Source: Pseudomonas entomophila (GTDB lineage: Bacteria > Pseudomonadota > Gammaproteobacteria > Pseudomonadales > Pseudomonadaceae). Taken from it: a stretch of 42,741 nucleotides of DNA. The stretch's first letter is position 1. Each line of letters opens with the position of its first letter. The stretch is from assembly GCF_029478665.1 (NCBI RefSeq), contig NZ_JARPQB010000048.1:1-42741 (forward strand). Reading direction: 5' to 3'. Under the pieces are notes generated by a model, which worked only from the letters and a program-made list of their open reading frames with translations, did not search any database and had not been told where the DNA came from. Positions 27,623-36,905 of the stretch are shown piece after piece. Position numbers and translations under genes: made by a program.

Positions 27623-28593
27623 GCCGGCTGAGCCGGAGCATCCGCGAGTACTCGCTGTTCCAGGCGGTGCTGCTGGTGATGGAGCAGTTGCGCGAGGCCT
27701 ACCCGTACCTGGAGGACGAGGAGCTCTACGATCTGGTGGAGTTCCAGGCCAACCCCAGCCTGGGTTTCCCCGGCAGCGACGTCGACCGCATCGAGTTCTT
27801 CCACGAGCATGGCCAGCTGCGCGCGCGCATGCGCTTCAACCTGATCGGCCTGGTCGGCTCCAGCTCGCCGCTGCCGGCGTTCTATGGCGAGCAGGCGCTG
27901 GGCGACAACGAGGACGGCAACCCGACGCGGACGTTCCTCGACCTGTTCCACCACCGCCTGCAGCGTTTGCTGCTGCCGATCTGGCGCAAGTACCGCTACC
28001 GCGCCAGCTTCGAGAGCGGCGCGCTGGACGGTTTTTCGTCGCACCTGTTCGCCCTGATCGGCCTGGGCGGTGAAGAAATTCGTCGGGCCAAGGAGTTGAA
28101 CTGGAAACGCCTGTTGCCGTACCTCGGCGTGCTCAGTCTGCGCGCCCACTCGGCGGCGCTGATCGAGGCGGTGCTGCGTTACTACTTCAAGCACGCCGAC
28201 CTGGTGATCGAGCAGTGCCTGGAGCGGCGCGTGGACATCCTCGAAGAGCAGTGCAACCGCCTGGGCCTGGCCAACAGCCTGCTGGGCGAAGACGCCGTGC
28301 TGGGCGAGCGCGTGCGCGACCGCAGCGGCAAGTTCCGCATCCACATCACCCAGCTGGACTGGCAGCGCTTTCACGAGTTCCTGCCGATCGGTTTCGGTTA
28401 CCAGCCGCTGTGCGCGCTGACGCGCTTCACCCTGCGCGACCCGCTGGACTACGACATCCGCCTGGAGCTGCGCCGCGAAGAGATCCGCGAGCTGCGCATC
28501 GGCGAACAGAACGTCTGCCACCTGGGCTGGACCAGTTGGCTGGGTCGCGAGCGCGCCGATGGCGTGGTGACCCTGGGAAGCAAAATTCATTAA
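27586..28593 (+). CDS. tssG: Type VI secretion baseplate protein TssG
   Basis: TssG (335 residues; SIREYSLFQAVLLVMEQLREAYPYLEDEELYDLVEFQANPSLGFPGSDVDRIEFF) is the second wedge protein and binds two copies of TssF. The start at 27586 lies inside the 3' end of tssF, behind GGGGAGG (27572-27578). The GFxYQPLCALTRFTLRDPLDYDIRLEL segment near the C-terminus is typical. tssH follows at once. Confidence 0.95.
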   Translation: MDTTHGPATAAVSRLSRSIREYSLFQAVLLVMEQLREAYPYLEDEELYDLVEFQANPSLGFPGSDVDRIEFFHEHGQLRARMRFNLIGLVGSSSPLPAFYGEQALGDNEDGNPTRTFLDLFHHRLQRLLLPIWRKYRYRASFESGALDGFSSHLFALIGLGGEEIRRAKELNWKRLLPYLGVLSLRAHSAALIEAVLRYYFKHADLVIEQCLERRVDILEEQCNRLGLANSLLGEDAVLGERVRDRSGKFRIHITQLDWQRFHEFLPIGFGYQPLCALTRFTLRDPLDYDIRLELRREEIRELRIGEQNVCHLGWTSWLGRERADGVVTLGSKIH

Positions 28594-28605
28594 GGACCAA
28601 TGGCC

Positions 28606-31224
28606 ATGATCAACGTAGACCTGCAACAACTTGTCCAGGCCCTGGACGCCGACAGCCGCCGCGACCTGGAGCGCTCCGCCGAGCGCTGCGTGGCCCGCGG
28701 CGGCAGCAAGATCCTGGTGGAGGACCTGCTGCTGGGGTTGCTCGAGCGTACTGACAGCCTGTTGCAGCGCGCCCTGCAGGATGCCGCGGTCGACGTCGGC
28801 GAGTTCAGCGCCGCGCTGCAGCCGAATGTCGAGCACAGCGCCACCCGCAACCCGGTGTTCGCGCCGGAACTGGTGCAGTGGCTGCAGGATGCGTTGCTGG
28901 TCTCCAACCTCGAACTGGGGCAGAGCCAGGTCGACCAGGCCGCGTTGATCCTTGGTCTGCTGCGCAACCCGCTGCGCTATGCCGGCAGCCGTTACCACAA
29001 GCTGCTCTCGGGCCTGGATATCGAGCGCCTCAAGGGCTATGCGCTGTCGCAACAGCCGGCCGCGCCGAAGGCCGCTGGCGCGCCCCAGGGCGAATCGATG
29101 CTGCAGCGCTTCACCCACAACCTCACCCAGCAGGCCCGTGACGGCAAGCTCGACCCGGTGTTGTGCCGCGACGCGTCGATTCGCCAGATGATCGATATCC
29201 TCGCCCGCCGCCGCAAGAACAACCCGATCGTGGTCGGCGAGGCCGGCGTGGGCAAGACCGCCGTGGTCGAAGGCCTGGCCGCGCGCATCGTCGCTGGTGA
29301 AGTACCGCCGGCGCTGCAAGGTGTCGACCTGTTGGCGCTGGATATGGGGCTGTTGCAGGCCGGGGCCAGCGTCAAGGGCGAGTTCGAACGTCGCCTGAAA
29401 GGCGTGATCGACGAGGTCAAGGCCGCGCCGCGCCCGGTGATCCTGTTCATCGATGAGGCCCATACGCTGATCGGCGCGGGTGGCAACGCCGGCGGCTCCG
29501 ATGCCGCCAACCTGCTCAAGCCGGCGCTGGCGCGTGGCGAACTGCGCACCATCGCCGCCACCACCTGGGCCGAGTACAAGAAGTACTTCGAGAAGGACCC
29601 GGCCCTGGCCCGTCGCTTCCAACCTGTACAGCTGCACGAGCCGACCGTGGGCGAGGCGGTGACCATCCTGCGCGGCCTGGCTCAGTTGTACGAGAAGAGC
29701 CACGGCATCTACCTGCGTGATGACGCCGTGGTTGCCGCGGCCGAACTGTCGGCCCGCTACCTGACCGGCCGCCAGTTGCCCGACAAGGCCGTCGACGTGC
29801 TCGACACCGCCTGCGCCCGTGTGCGCATCAGCCTGGCTGCGGCACCGGACAGCCTCGAACGCCTGCGCGCCGAACTGGCCGAGGGCGAGCGCCAGCGTAA
29901 CGCCTTGCGCCGCGATGCCGAGGCCGGGCTTGAGATCGACCAGGAGGCCTTCGAGCGCCTGGAGCAACGCCTGGCCGAAGCCCATGACCAGGAGATCGAG
30001 CTGGACGCCCGCTGGGCCCGCCAGCGCGAGTTGGCCGAGCAGGTGCTGGAACTGCGCCAGCAGGTCGCCAACGCCCCCGTCGAAGCGCCAGCGCCAACTG
30101 AAGGCGAGGAGGGCGAGGACGCCGTTGTCGGCGAAAGCCGCGAACAGCTCCAGCAGCGCCTGGCCGAGACCCACCAAGCCCTGCTCGACGCCCAGGCCGA
30201 GGAACGCCTGGTCAGCGCCGAAGTGTGCCCGCGCCTGGTGGCCGAAGTGATCAGCGCCTGGACCGGTGTGCCGCTGAGCCAGCTGGCCCGCGAGCACAAC
30301 GCCAAGGTGATCAGCTTCGCCGACGACCTGCGCGCGCGCATCCGTGGCCAGGAGCAGGCCGTGCATGCCCTCAACCGCGCCATGCGCGCCACCGCCGCCG
30401 GCCTGAACAAGCCTGACGCGCCGGTGGGCGTGTTCCTGCTGGTCGGCCCCAGCGGCGTCGGCAAGACCGAGACCGCGCTGGCGCTGGCCGACCTGCTGTA
30501 CGGCGGCGACCGCTTCATCACCACCATCAACATGTCCGAGTTCCAGGAGAAGCACACCGTCTCGCGCCTGATCGGCGCGCCGCCCGGCTACGTCGGTTAC
30601 GGCGAGGGCGGCATGCTCACCGAGGCGGTGCGCCAGAAGCCGTACTCGGTGGTGCTGCTGGACGAGGTGGAGAAGGCCGACCCGGACGTGCTCAACCTGT
30701 TCTACCAGATCTTCGACAAGGGCGTGGCCAACGACGGCGAAGGCCGCCAGATCGACTTCCGCAACACGCTGATCCTGATGACCTCGAACCTGGCCAGCGA
30801 CCAGATCAGCGCATTGTGCGAGAACGGTGAGCGCCCGGATGCCGAGCTGCTCGAGCAGCACATCCGCCCGGTGCTCAGCCGCCACTTCAAGCCGGCCCTG
30901 CTGGCGCGCATGCGCGTGGTGCCGTACTACCCGGTGGGCGGCCCGGTGCTGCGCGAGCTGATCGAGATCAAGCTGGGCCGCCTGGGCGAGCGCCTGCAGC
31001 GCCGGCAACTGGCGTTCAGCCACTGCCAGGCGCTGGTCGACCACCTGGCCGAGCGTTGCAGCCAGAGCGAAAGCGGCGCGCGCCTGATCGACCACCTGAT
31101 CGACACCCACGTGCTGCCCAAGGTGGCCGACCGCCTGCTCGACGCCATGGCCAGCGGCGAGGCGATCAGCCGCGTGCACGCCACCCTCGACGCGGATGCC
31201 GGCGTGATCTGCGAGTTTGCCTGA
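28606..31224 (+). CDS. tssH: Type VI secretion ATPase TssH (ClpV)
   Basis: TssH/ClpV is a hexameric AAA+ disaggregase that pulls apart contracted TssB/C sheaths for reuse. With the ATG at 28606 it has 872 residues. An ATG at 28600 would add MA, but it lies only 3 bases after AAGGA (28592-28596) while 28606 has 9-base spacing. It has a Clp N-domain (about 1-150), then AAA1 with Walker A GEAGVGKT (211-218) and Walker B ILFIDEAH. A middle coiled-coil region (about 400-530) and AAA2 with GPSGVGKT (614-621) and VVLLDEVEKA follow. It has no ClpP-binding loop expectation, as in other ClpV proteins. Confidence 0.96.
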   Translation: MINVDLQQLVQALDADSRRDLERSAERCVARGGSKILVEDLLLGLLERTDSLLQRALQDAAVDVGEFSAALQPNVEHSATRNPVFAPELVQWLQDALLVSNLELGQSQVDQAALILGLLRNPLRYAGSRYHKLLSGLDIERLKGYALSQQPAAPKAAGAPQGESMLQRFTHNLTQQARDGKLDPVLCRDASIRQMIDILARRRKNNPIVVGEAGVGKTAVVEGLAARIVAGEVPPALQGVDLLALDMGLLQAGASVKGEFERRLKGVIDEVKAAPRPVILFIDEAHTLIGAGGNAGGSDAANLLKPALARGELRTIAATTWAEYKKYFEKDPALARRFQPVQLHEPTVGEAVTILRGLAQLYEKSHGIYLRDDAVVAAAELSARYLTGRQLPDKAVDVLDTACARVRISLAAAPDSLERLRAELAEGERQRNALRRDAEAGLEIDQEAFERLEQRLAEAHDQEIELDARWARQRELAEQVLELRQQVANAPVEAPAPTEGEEGEDAVVGESREQLQQRLAETHQALLDAQAEERLVSAEVCPRLVAEVISAWTGVPLSQLAREHNAKVISFADDLRARIRGQEQAVHALNRAMRATAAGLNKPDAPVGVFLLVGPSGVGKTETALALADLLYGGDRFITTINMSEFQEKHTVSRLIGAPPGYVGYGEGGMLTEAVRQKPYSVVLLDEVEKADPDVLNLFYQIFDKGVANDGEGRQIDFRNTLILMTSNLASDQISALCENGERPDAELLEQHIRPVLSRHFKPALLARMRVVPYYPVGGPVLRELIEIKLGRLGERLQRRQLAFSHCQALVDHLAERCSQSESGARLIDHLIDTHVLPKVADRLLDAMASGEAISRVHATLDADAGVICEFA

Positions 31225-31234
31225 GGTGGGTGTG

Positions 31235-32755
31235 ATGTTCGCGCACGTGCCGCACCCGCTGGCCTATGCCGAGTCGCTGCTGGGCACCTTCACCGACCTG
31301 GCCCGGGCGGCGGACGACCAGTGCCTGTTGCAGGCGCTGGTGCAGGCCGTGGCCGGGCTCAGCGGTTGCCCGCTGGTGCAGGTGTATCTGCTCGACCCGA
31401 CCCATACCCGGCTCGGGCTCGAAGCCGCCTGGCTCGACGGCAAGCTGCTGGCGCGCGACTGTTCCAGCCTGCCGGCCGACTACAACGGCGAGCAGCTGTT
31501 GCAGTTCGCCCTGTGCCAGAACCGTGTGGTGAACATCGCCGAACTGTCCGCCAGCCTGTTTGACACCAGCTTCCTGCCTTGCCAGAACACACCCTGGCAG
31601 GCGCTGCTGGCGGTGCCATTGGTGACCGCGCAGCAGCGCGTCGCCGGGGTGTTGCTGTGCGTGAACCGCGAGCGCGGCGCGCTGGAAGGGTTCGCCGACT
31701 CACTCGGCCGCCTGGGTGGTTTCGCCATGGGCCAGTTGCAGCTGTTGCGCCGCCTGCGCCAGCCCGGGCCGCAACCCCAGGCAACCAGCACGGCGTCGAT
31801 CGCCGCCAGCAGCTACGGCCTGATCGGCCAGAGCCAGGCCATGCGCCAGACCTGCCAGATGATCAGCAAGGTCCTGCACAGCCCTTACACCGTGTTGCTG
31901 CGCGGCGAAACCGGCACCGGCAAGGAACTGGTGGCCCGCGCCATCCACGACTACGGCCCGCGTCGCTCGGGCGCGTTCGTGGTGCAGAACTGCGCGGCCT
32001 TCCCCGAGAGCTTGCTGGAGAGCGAGCTGTTCGGTTACCGCAAGGGCGCCTTCACTGGTGCCGAACGCGACCGCCCGGGGCTGTTCGACGCCGCCGACGG
32101 CGGCACCCTGCTGCTTGACGAGATCGGCGACATGCCCCTGGCCCTGCAGGCCAAGCTGCTGCGCGTGCTGCAGGAAGGCGAGATCCGCCCGCTGGGCTCC
32201 AACGTCACCCACAAGATCGACGTGCGCATCATCGCCGCCACCCACCGTGACCTGGCGCAGATGGTCGCCGACGGCCTGTTCCGCGAAGACCTGTACTACC
32301 GCCTGGCGCAGTTCCCCATCGAGCTGCCGCCGCTGCGCCAACGCAACGGCGATGTCATCACCCTGGCCCGGCACTTCTGCGACAAGGCCTGCGACTTCCT
32401 TCAACGCAGCCCGGTGGGCTGGTCCCAGGCCGCCCTGGATCACCTCGACGGCTATGCCTTCCCCGGCAACGTGCGCGAGCTCAAGGGCCTGGTGGAGCGC
32501 GCGGTGCTGCTGTGCGAAGGCGATGAGCTGGAGGTCGGCCACTTCGCCTTGAACCTGGCCGAGCCGCCGCTGGAAGACAGCGAGCTGAACCTGCGCGAGC
32601 GCCTGGAGAAGGTCGAGCGCCGCCTGCTGCTCGACTGCCTGCGCAAACACGACGGCAACCAGACCCTGGCAGCCCGCGAGCTCGGCCTGCCGCGGCGCAC
32701 CCTGCTGTACCGGCTGGGGCGCCTGAACATCCAGATCGGCGATTGCGAGGGCTGA
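31235..32755 (+). CDS. sfa2: Sigma54-dependent activator of the T6SS cluster (Sfa2-like)
   Basis: The protein is a 506-residue bacterial enhancer-binding protein. It has a GAF-like sensor domain (about 15-165), then an AAA+ domain with Walker A GETGTGKE (from 224), the sigma54-contact loop GAFTGA (271-276) and Walker B GGTLLLDEIGD (from 290). A Fis-type helix-turn-helix follows at the C-terminus (about 469-500, GNQTLAARELGLPRRTLLYRLGRL). The start is chosen at ATG 31235, behind GAGGTG; TTG 31217 or GTG 31226 would be longer. It lies between tssH and orfX as sfa2 does in the P. aeruginosa H2 locus. The intact GAFTGA indicates a true activator; likely targets are in this cluster, especially hcp. 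Confidence 0.93.
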   Translation: MFAHVPHPLAYAESLLGTFTDLARAADDQCLLQALVQAVAGLSGCPLVQVYLLDPTHTRLGLEAAWLDGKLLARDCSSLPADYNGEQLLQFALCQNRVVNIAELSASLFDTSFLPCQNTPWQALLAVPLVTAQQRVAGVLLCVNRERGALEGFADSLGRLGGFAMGQLQLLRRLRQPGPQPQATSTASIAASSYGLIGQSQAMRQTCQMISKVLHSPYTVLLRGETGTGKELVARAIHDYGPRRSGAFVVQNCAAFPESLLESELFGYRKGAFTGAERDRPGLFDAADGGTLLLDEIGDMPLALQAKLLRVLQEGEIRPLGSNVTHKIDVRIIAATHRDLAQMVADGLFREDLYYRLAQFPIELPPLRQRNGDVITLARHFCDKACDFLQRSPVGWSQAALDHLDGYAFPGNVRELKGLVERAVLLCEGDELEVGHFALNLAEPPLEDSELNLRERLEKVERRLLLDCLRKHDGNQTLAARELGLPRRTLLYRLGRLNIQIGDCEG

Positions 32756-32838
32756 CCGGCATGACCCCGACACCTACCTATTCCCACCCAGGCGCGCCCG
32801 TGGCGGCGCATGCCTCATCCGTACATGGAGTCGTTCCG

Positions 32839-32979
32839 ATGTTTCACCGTCACTGGCGGGTCACGTTGCTGGCCCTGGTTACCGCGTTCGCCCTGGCTGG
32901 TTGCGGTGGCAACTACAAGTTCGACGACGACAGCTACCGCCCCCTGGGAGATCCCCAGGCCCTCAACCGTGGCAACTGA
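32839..32979 (+). CDS. Small T6SS-linked lipoprotein (OrfX position)
   Basis: The protein has 46 residues, MFHRHWRVTLLALVTAFALAGCGG, then NYKFDDDSYRPLGDPQALNRGN. It shows a signal peptide with lipobox LAGC (Cys22), leaving a mature lipopeptide of only 25 residues. Residue +2 is Gly, so outer-membrane sorting is expected. The ATG follows GGAG with 8-base spacing; an upstream ATG at 32761 would give 26 extra residues that spoil the signal peptide. It occupies the place of orfX between sfa2 and fha2 in HSI-II. Function unknown; it could assist TssJ or the membrane complex. Confidence 0.8.
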   Translation: MFHRHWRVTLLALVTAFALAGCGGNYKFDDDSYRPLGDPQALNRGN

Positions 32980-32997
32980 GCACAAGGAGCCCTGACC

Positions 32998-34179
32998 ATG
33001 GAACTGGTTTTCGAACTGCTCGACAAACGCCAGCACGGCCGCACCGACTCGCCGACCAAGACCTTCGGCCGTGCCGGTGGCGAGATCGGCCGGGCCAAGG
33101 ACTGTCACTGGAGCATCGAGGATGACAAGCGCCACCTGTCCAGCCATCACGCCCAGGTCACCTACGAGAACGGCGGGTTCTTCCTGACCGACATCAGCAG
33201 CAACGGCGTGCGCCTGGCCAGCAGCGGCGCCCAGCTGCGCAAGGGCGAGCCGTACCGCATCGAGCAGGGCGCGGTGTACCGCCTGGGCGACATCGAAGTG
33301 CGCGCGCGGCTGATCGACAGCGAGCCGGGCATGGATGTCAGCCTGGGCATGCCGGGTGGCAACATCATCCCCGACGACGCCTTCCTCGAACTCGACCCGA
33401 TCACCGCCCTGGACCAGGAAGAGTCCCGCCTGCACCCGATGGACGAGCTGGCGGCCATGGCCATGCCCGAGCCACCGGCCCGCCAGCGCGCCGACTACGC
33501 GCAGATCGACCGCGAGAGCCTGATCGTGCCGACCCTGGTACCGGCCGTCGCGCCCGAGTCCGCGCCTGCGCCGGCTCCGCGCGAACGTCGCGACGACGCC
33601 TTCTGGAAGCGCTTCGGCGCCGCCCTTGGGGTGGACCTGGACAACCTCGACGAGCAGGCCCGTGAAGACCTGGCGGTGCAGGCCGCCGGGCTGCTGCGCC
33701 ACAGCATCGGCGGTTTGCAGCAGAGCCTGCGTACCCGCAGCGAGCTGAAGAACGAACTGCGCCTGTCGCTGACCACCCCGCAAGGTGCCAGCCGCAACCC
33801 GATCAAGGCGCCGCTGGAGGCCGACCAGGTGCTGGGCGAGCTGCTCAAGCCGCGCCGTGGCGGGCAGATGTCCGCCGAGCAGGCGGTGTCCCAGGCCTTC
33901 CGCGACCTGCAGGCGCACCAGGTGGCCATGCTCGGCGCCAGCCGCCACGCGCTGCGCAGCACCCTCGAGCACTTCGCCCCGGAACAGCTGGTGCTGCAGT
34001 TCGAGCGCCAGGGCCGCAAGGGCCTGTTCGGCAGCCGCTGGAAATCCTACGTGCGCTACCACCAGGCCCTGATGGGCAACGAAGACTGGAGCGAGCGCCT
34101 GCTGGCCAAAGACTTCGCCCGAACCTACGAAGAGCAGGTGCGCCTGATCGCTTCCCTTCATCACGACCCGCAAGGATGA
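32998..34179 (+). CDS. fha2: FHA-domain protein of the T6SS (Fha/TagH)
   Basis: The protein has 393 residues. The N-terminal forkhead-associated domain (about 20-100) has the phosphothreonine-binding signature GRAKDCHW, LSSHHAQV and DISSNGVRL. A Pro/Ala-rich linker leads to a C-terminal domain (about 195-390) found in T6SS Fha proteins. In the threonine phosphorylation pathway the kinase Stk modifies Fha, which then promotes assembly, and Stp reverses this. Both enzymes are encoded at the end of this cluster. Good AAGGAG site (32983-32988). The stop overlaps the annotatable ATG region of tssJ. Confidence 0.93.
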   Translation: MELVFELLDKRQHGRTDSPTKTFGRAGGEIGRAKDCHWSIEDDKRHLSSHHAQVTYENGGFFLTDISSNGVRLASSGAQLRKGEPYRIEQGAVYRLGDIEVRARLIDSEPGMDVSLGMPGGNIIPDDAFLELDPITALDQEESRLHPMDELAAMAMPEPPARQRADYAQIDRESLIVPTLVPAVAPESAPAPAPRERRDDAFWKRFGAALGVDLDNLDEQAREDLAVQAAGLLRHSIGGLQQSLRTRSELKNELRLSLTTPQGASRNPIKAPLEADQVLGELLKPRRGGQMSAEQAVSQAFRDLQAHQVAMLGASRHALRSTLEHFAPEQLVLQFERQGRKGLFGSRWKSYVRYHQALMGNEDWSERLLAKDFARTYEEQVRLIASLHHDPQG

Positions 34180-34184
34180 TTTCC

Positions 34185-34691
34185 ATGACTCGCATCACCC
34201 GCACGATGCTCAGGGCGACGTGGGCCCTGGCCGCCTTGTCCTGGCTGGCCGGCTGCAGCGCCCTGTCGCCGTATTCGCACATGACCAAGCTCGACCTCAC
34301 GCTGACCGCCACCGACCAGCTCAACCTGGACATCAATGGCCGGCCGTCGCCGGTGGTGGTGCGCCTGTTCGAGCTCAAGCACCCGGTAGCCTTCGAAACC
34401 ACCGATTTCTTCAGCCTCTACCAGCGCCCGAAAGAGGCCCTGTCGCCCGACATGGTGGCCAGCGAGGAGCATGAGCTGCGTCCGGGCGAGACCCTGACCC
34501 TCAAGCTCAGCATCGACCCCGACAGCCGCTTCGTCGGCATCATGGCCGCCTACCGCGACCTCGACCAGGCGCAGTGGCGCCGGGTGCAGGCGATCCGCGT
34601 CGGTGAGCGCGTGACCGCCAATTTCTACCTGGACCAGGCCGGTATCCACAATGGCGTGCCGGCAGTGGCACAAGCGGGTGAGCGCCCATGA
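34185..34691 (+). CDS. tssJ: Type VI secretion lipoprotein TssJ
   Basis: TssJ (168 residues from ATG 34185) anchors the membrane complex to the outer membrane and binds TssM in the periplasm. Signal peptide MTRITRTMLRATWALAALSWLAGC has lipobox LAGC with Cys24 and Ser at +2, which fits outer-membrane sorting. ATG 34176, overlapping the fha stop, would add three residues, but AAGGA (34172-34176) is correctly spaced only for 34185. The conserved VVVRLFELK and ETLTLKLSIDPDSRFVGIMAAYRDLDQAQWR segments are present. It overlaps tssK by 4 bases. Confidence 0.94.
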   Translation: MTRITRTMLRATWALAALSWLAGCSALSPYSHMTKLDLTLTATDQLNLDINGRPSPVVVRLFELKHPVAFETTDFFSLYQRPKEALSPDMVASEEHELRPGETLTLKLSIDPDSRFVGIMAAYRDLDQAQWRRVQAIRVGERVTANFYLDQAGIHNGVPAVAQAGERP

Positions 34692-36019
34692 ATGTGCACA
34701 AGGTAGTCTGGCAGGAAGGGATGCTGCTGCGTCCCCAGCATTTCCAGCACAACGACCGTTACTACGACAGCCAGATGAAGACCCGCACCCAGCTGCTGGG
34801 CACCTACACCTGGGGCTTCATCAACCTGGAAATCGACCTGCAGTTCCTCAACATGGGCAAGCTGGTGATCAGCCGCGCCGCCGGCATCCTGCCCGATGGC
34901 AGCCTGTTCGAGCTCGACGGCAGCAGCGAGCCGCTGGCCCTGGACGTGCCGCCGAACACCGGCGCCACGCCGATCTTCATGGCCCTGCCGCTGGTCACCG
35001 GCAACCACATCGAGGCGCGCCGCCCCGAGCAGTCCGATGTGCTGACCCGCTACACCACCTACGAGGTGGAGGTGTCCGACTCCAACGCCGGCGACGACAA
35101 CAGCAGCCAGATCAACTGCGCGCGCCCCGACTTCCGCCTGCTGCTGGGCGAGCAGCAGACCGACCAGGCCTATGTGAAGCTCAAGGTCTGCGAGATCCTC
35201 GACACCTCGCCCGACGGGGTCATCAGCCTCGACCCGGACTTCGTGCCGACTTTCATCCGCACCCACTCCTCGGTGTACCTGCTGTCGTGCCTGAAGGAAG
35301 TCATCAGCATGCTGGCGCTGCGCGGCGACACCCTGGCCGAGCGCATCCGCTCCAACGGCAAGGTCGGTGGCGCCGAGGTCGGCGACTTCATGATGCTGCA
35401 GCTGATCAACCGCACCGAACTGCTGCTGCGTCATTACCTGAGCCTGGAACAGGTGCACCCCGAAGAGCTGTACCGCACCTTCCTGATCATGCTGGGTGAC
35501 CTGTCGACCTTCTCCAGCGACACCAAGCGCCCGCGCCTGGACGCCCGCTACCAGCACAGCGACCAGGGCGCGAGCTTCCGCAAGCTGATGGAGTCGATCC
35601 GTCAGGTGCTGTCGATGGTGCTCGAACAGCACGCCATCGAGCTGGAGCTGCAGCAGCGCCAGTACGGCATCCTGGTCTCGCCGCTGCACGACCCGGGCCT
35701 GCTCACCACCGCCTCGTTCGTGCTGGCGGCCAGCGCCAACTGCGAGTCCGAGGAGCTGCGCCAGCGCCTGCCGTCGCACCTGAAGGTCGGCCCGGTGGAG
35801 CGCATCCGCCAGCTGGTCAACCTGCACCTGCCCGGGCTCAAGGTCAAACCGCTGCCGGTGGCGCCGCGGCAGATCCCGTTCCACGCCAACAAGACCTACT
35901 TCATCGTCGAACTCGACGCCGCCGACCGCGCCAAGATGGACGGCTCGGGTGGCTTCGCCTTCCACGTCACCAGTGAGTTCTCCGATCTCGAACTGAAATT
36001 CTGGGCCATCAGGAACTGA
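34688..36019 (+). CDS. tssK: Type VI secretion baseplate protein TssK
   Basis: TssK (443 residues; MNVHKVVWQEGMLLRPQHFQHNDRYYDSQM) is the trimeric adaptor that joins the TssF/G wedges to the cytoplasmic face of TssL and TssM. The WxEGMLLxPQHFQ signature at the N-terminus is complete. It overlaps tssJ by ATGA and ends 2 bases before the next start, so tssJ-tssK-tssL are tightly coupled. Confidence 0.97.
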   Translation: MNVHKVVWQEGMLLRPQHFQHNDRYYDSQMKTRTQLLGTYTWGFINLEIDLQFLNMGKLVISRAAGILPDGSLFELDGSSEPLALDVPPNTGATPIFMALPLVTGNHIEARRPEQSDVLTRYTTYEVEVSDSNAGDDNSSQINCARPDFRLLLGEQQTDQAYVKLKVCEILDTSPDGVISLDPDFVPTFIRTHSSVYLLSCLKEVISMLALRGDTLAERIRSNGKVGGAEVGDFMMLQLINRTELLLRHYLSLEQVHPEELYRTFLIMLGDLSTFSSDTKRPRLDARYQHSDQGASFRKLMESIRQVLSMVLEQHAIELELQQRQYGILVSPLHDPGLLTTASFVLAASANCESEELRQRLPSHLKVGPVERIRQLVNLHLPGLKVKPLPVAPRQIPFHANKTYFIVELDAADRAKMDGSGGFAFHVTSEFSDLELKFWAIRN

Positions 36020-36021
36020 GC

Positions 36022-36891
36022 ATGAGCATGGACATGGATACCCCCCAGGACGACAAGACCGTCCTGTTCAACCAGGATGGCTCGGCTCCGGAAGGGCAGG
36101 CGCTCACCGCCCTGGGCGGTTCGGCGCGGGCCGAGCCGCTGGAGCAGCGCGTGGTGTATTCGGCGCGCCTGCCCTCCAGCGGCAGTTTCAGCGTCGGCCT
36201 CAACCCACTGGTGGCCGCCGCCGGCGAGCTGCTCTCGGAAGTGGTGCGGCTCAAGCACAGTGACACCGCCGAAGACCTGAACAACCTCAAGGAGCGCCTG
36301 AGCGCTTGCGTGCGCGCCTTCGAGGCGCGCATCCACTACGAAGGTGTGGAGAACGGCCAGGTCACCGTGGCCCGCTACCTGCTGTGCACCGTGGTCGACG
36401 AGGCGGTGGTCACCACGCCCTGGGGCAACGAGAGCCAGTGGTCGCAGATGAGCCTGCTCAGCGCTTTCCACAACGAGACCTTCGGCGGCGAAAAGTTCTT
36501 CTCGCTGCTCGACCGCATGTCGAAGAACCCAGTCAAGCACCTGCCGATGCTCGAACTGATGTACCTGTGCCTGTCGCTGGGTTTCGAGGGCAAGTACCGG
36601 GTCATCGACCGCGGCATGTCCGAGCTGGAAGGCATTCGCGACGCGCTGTTCCGGCAGATCCGCCAACTGCGTGGCGACGTGCCGCGCGAGCTGTCGCCGC
36701 GCTGGGAAGGCCTGGACCAGTTGCGCAACAGCCCGGTGCGCATCGTGCCGTGGTGGAGCGTGGCGCTGTTCACCCTGGTGTGCCTGGTGGTGATGTATTC
36801 CGGTTTCGCCTGGGTGCTGGGGGAACAGCGCGCGACCGTCCTGCAACCCTTCCAGACGCTTGAGCAGCCTGCGGCCCAACCGCGGCCGTGA
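36022..36891 (+). CDS. tssL: Type VI secretion membrane-complex protein TssL (DotU)
   Basis: TssL (289 residues) is a tail-anchored inner-membrane protein. The cytoplasmic DotU domain (about 45-225) contains TVARYLLCTVVDEAVVTTPWGNESQWSQMSLLSAFHNETFGGEKFF. A single membrane segment lies at about 241-266 (WWSVALFTLVCLVVMYSGFAWVL). It ends about 20 residues later, so it lacks the OmpA-like peptidoglycan-binding tail of extended TssL. Cell-wall anchoring must come from another protein. The last bases lie close to the tssM start. Confidence 0.95.
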   Translation: MSMDMDTPQDDKTVLFNQDGSAPEGQALTALGGSARAEPLEQRVVYSARLPSSGSFSVGLNPLVAAAGELLSEVVRLKHSDTAEDLNNLKERLSACVRAFEARIHYEGVENGQVTVARYLLCTVVDEAVVTTPWGNESQWSQMSLLSAFHNETFGGEKFFSLLDRMSKNPVKHLPMLELMYLCLSLGFEGKYRVIDRGMSELEGIRDALFRQIRQLRGDVPRELSPRWEGLDQLRNSPVRIVPWWSVALFTLVCLVVMYSGFAWVLGEQRATVLQPFQTLEQPAAQPRP

Positions 36892-36905
36892 CACAAGGAC
36901 CTGTG

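Noticed and set aside
27523..31179. A very long open frame on the minus strand (over 1200 codons) opposite tssG-tssH, and similar long minus-strand frames opposite rplC-rplD, secY, tssA, tssC, tssF and tssM.
   Set aside because: They mirror GC-rich coding regions with clear plus-strand homology, have composition of shadow frames (Ala/Gln/His/Arg/Val-rich, no recognised domain) and no own ribosome binding site or promoter.
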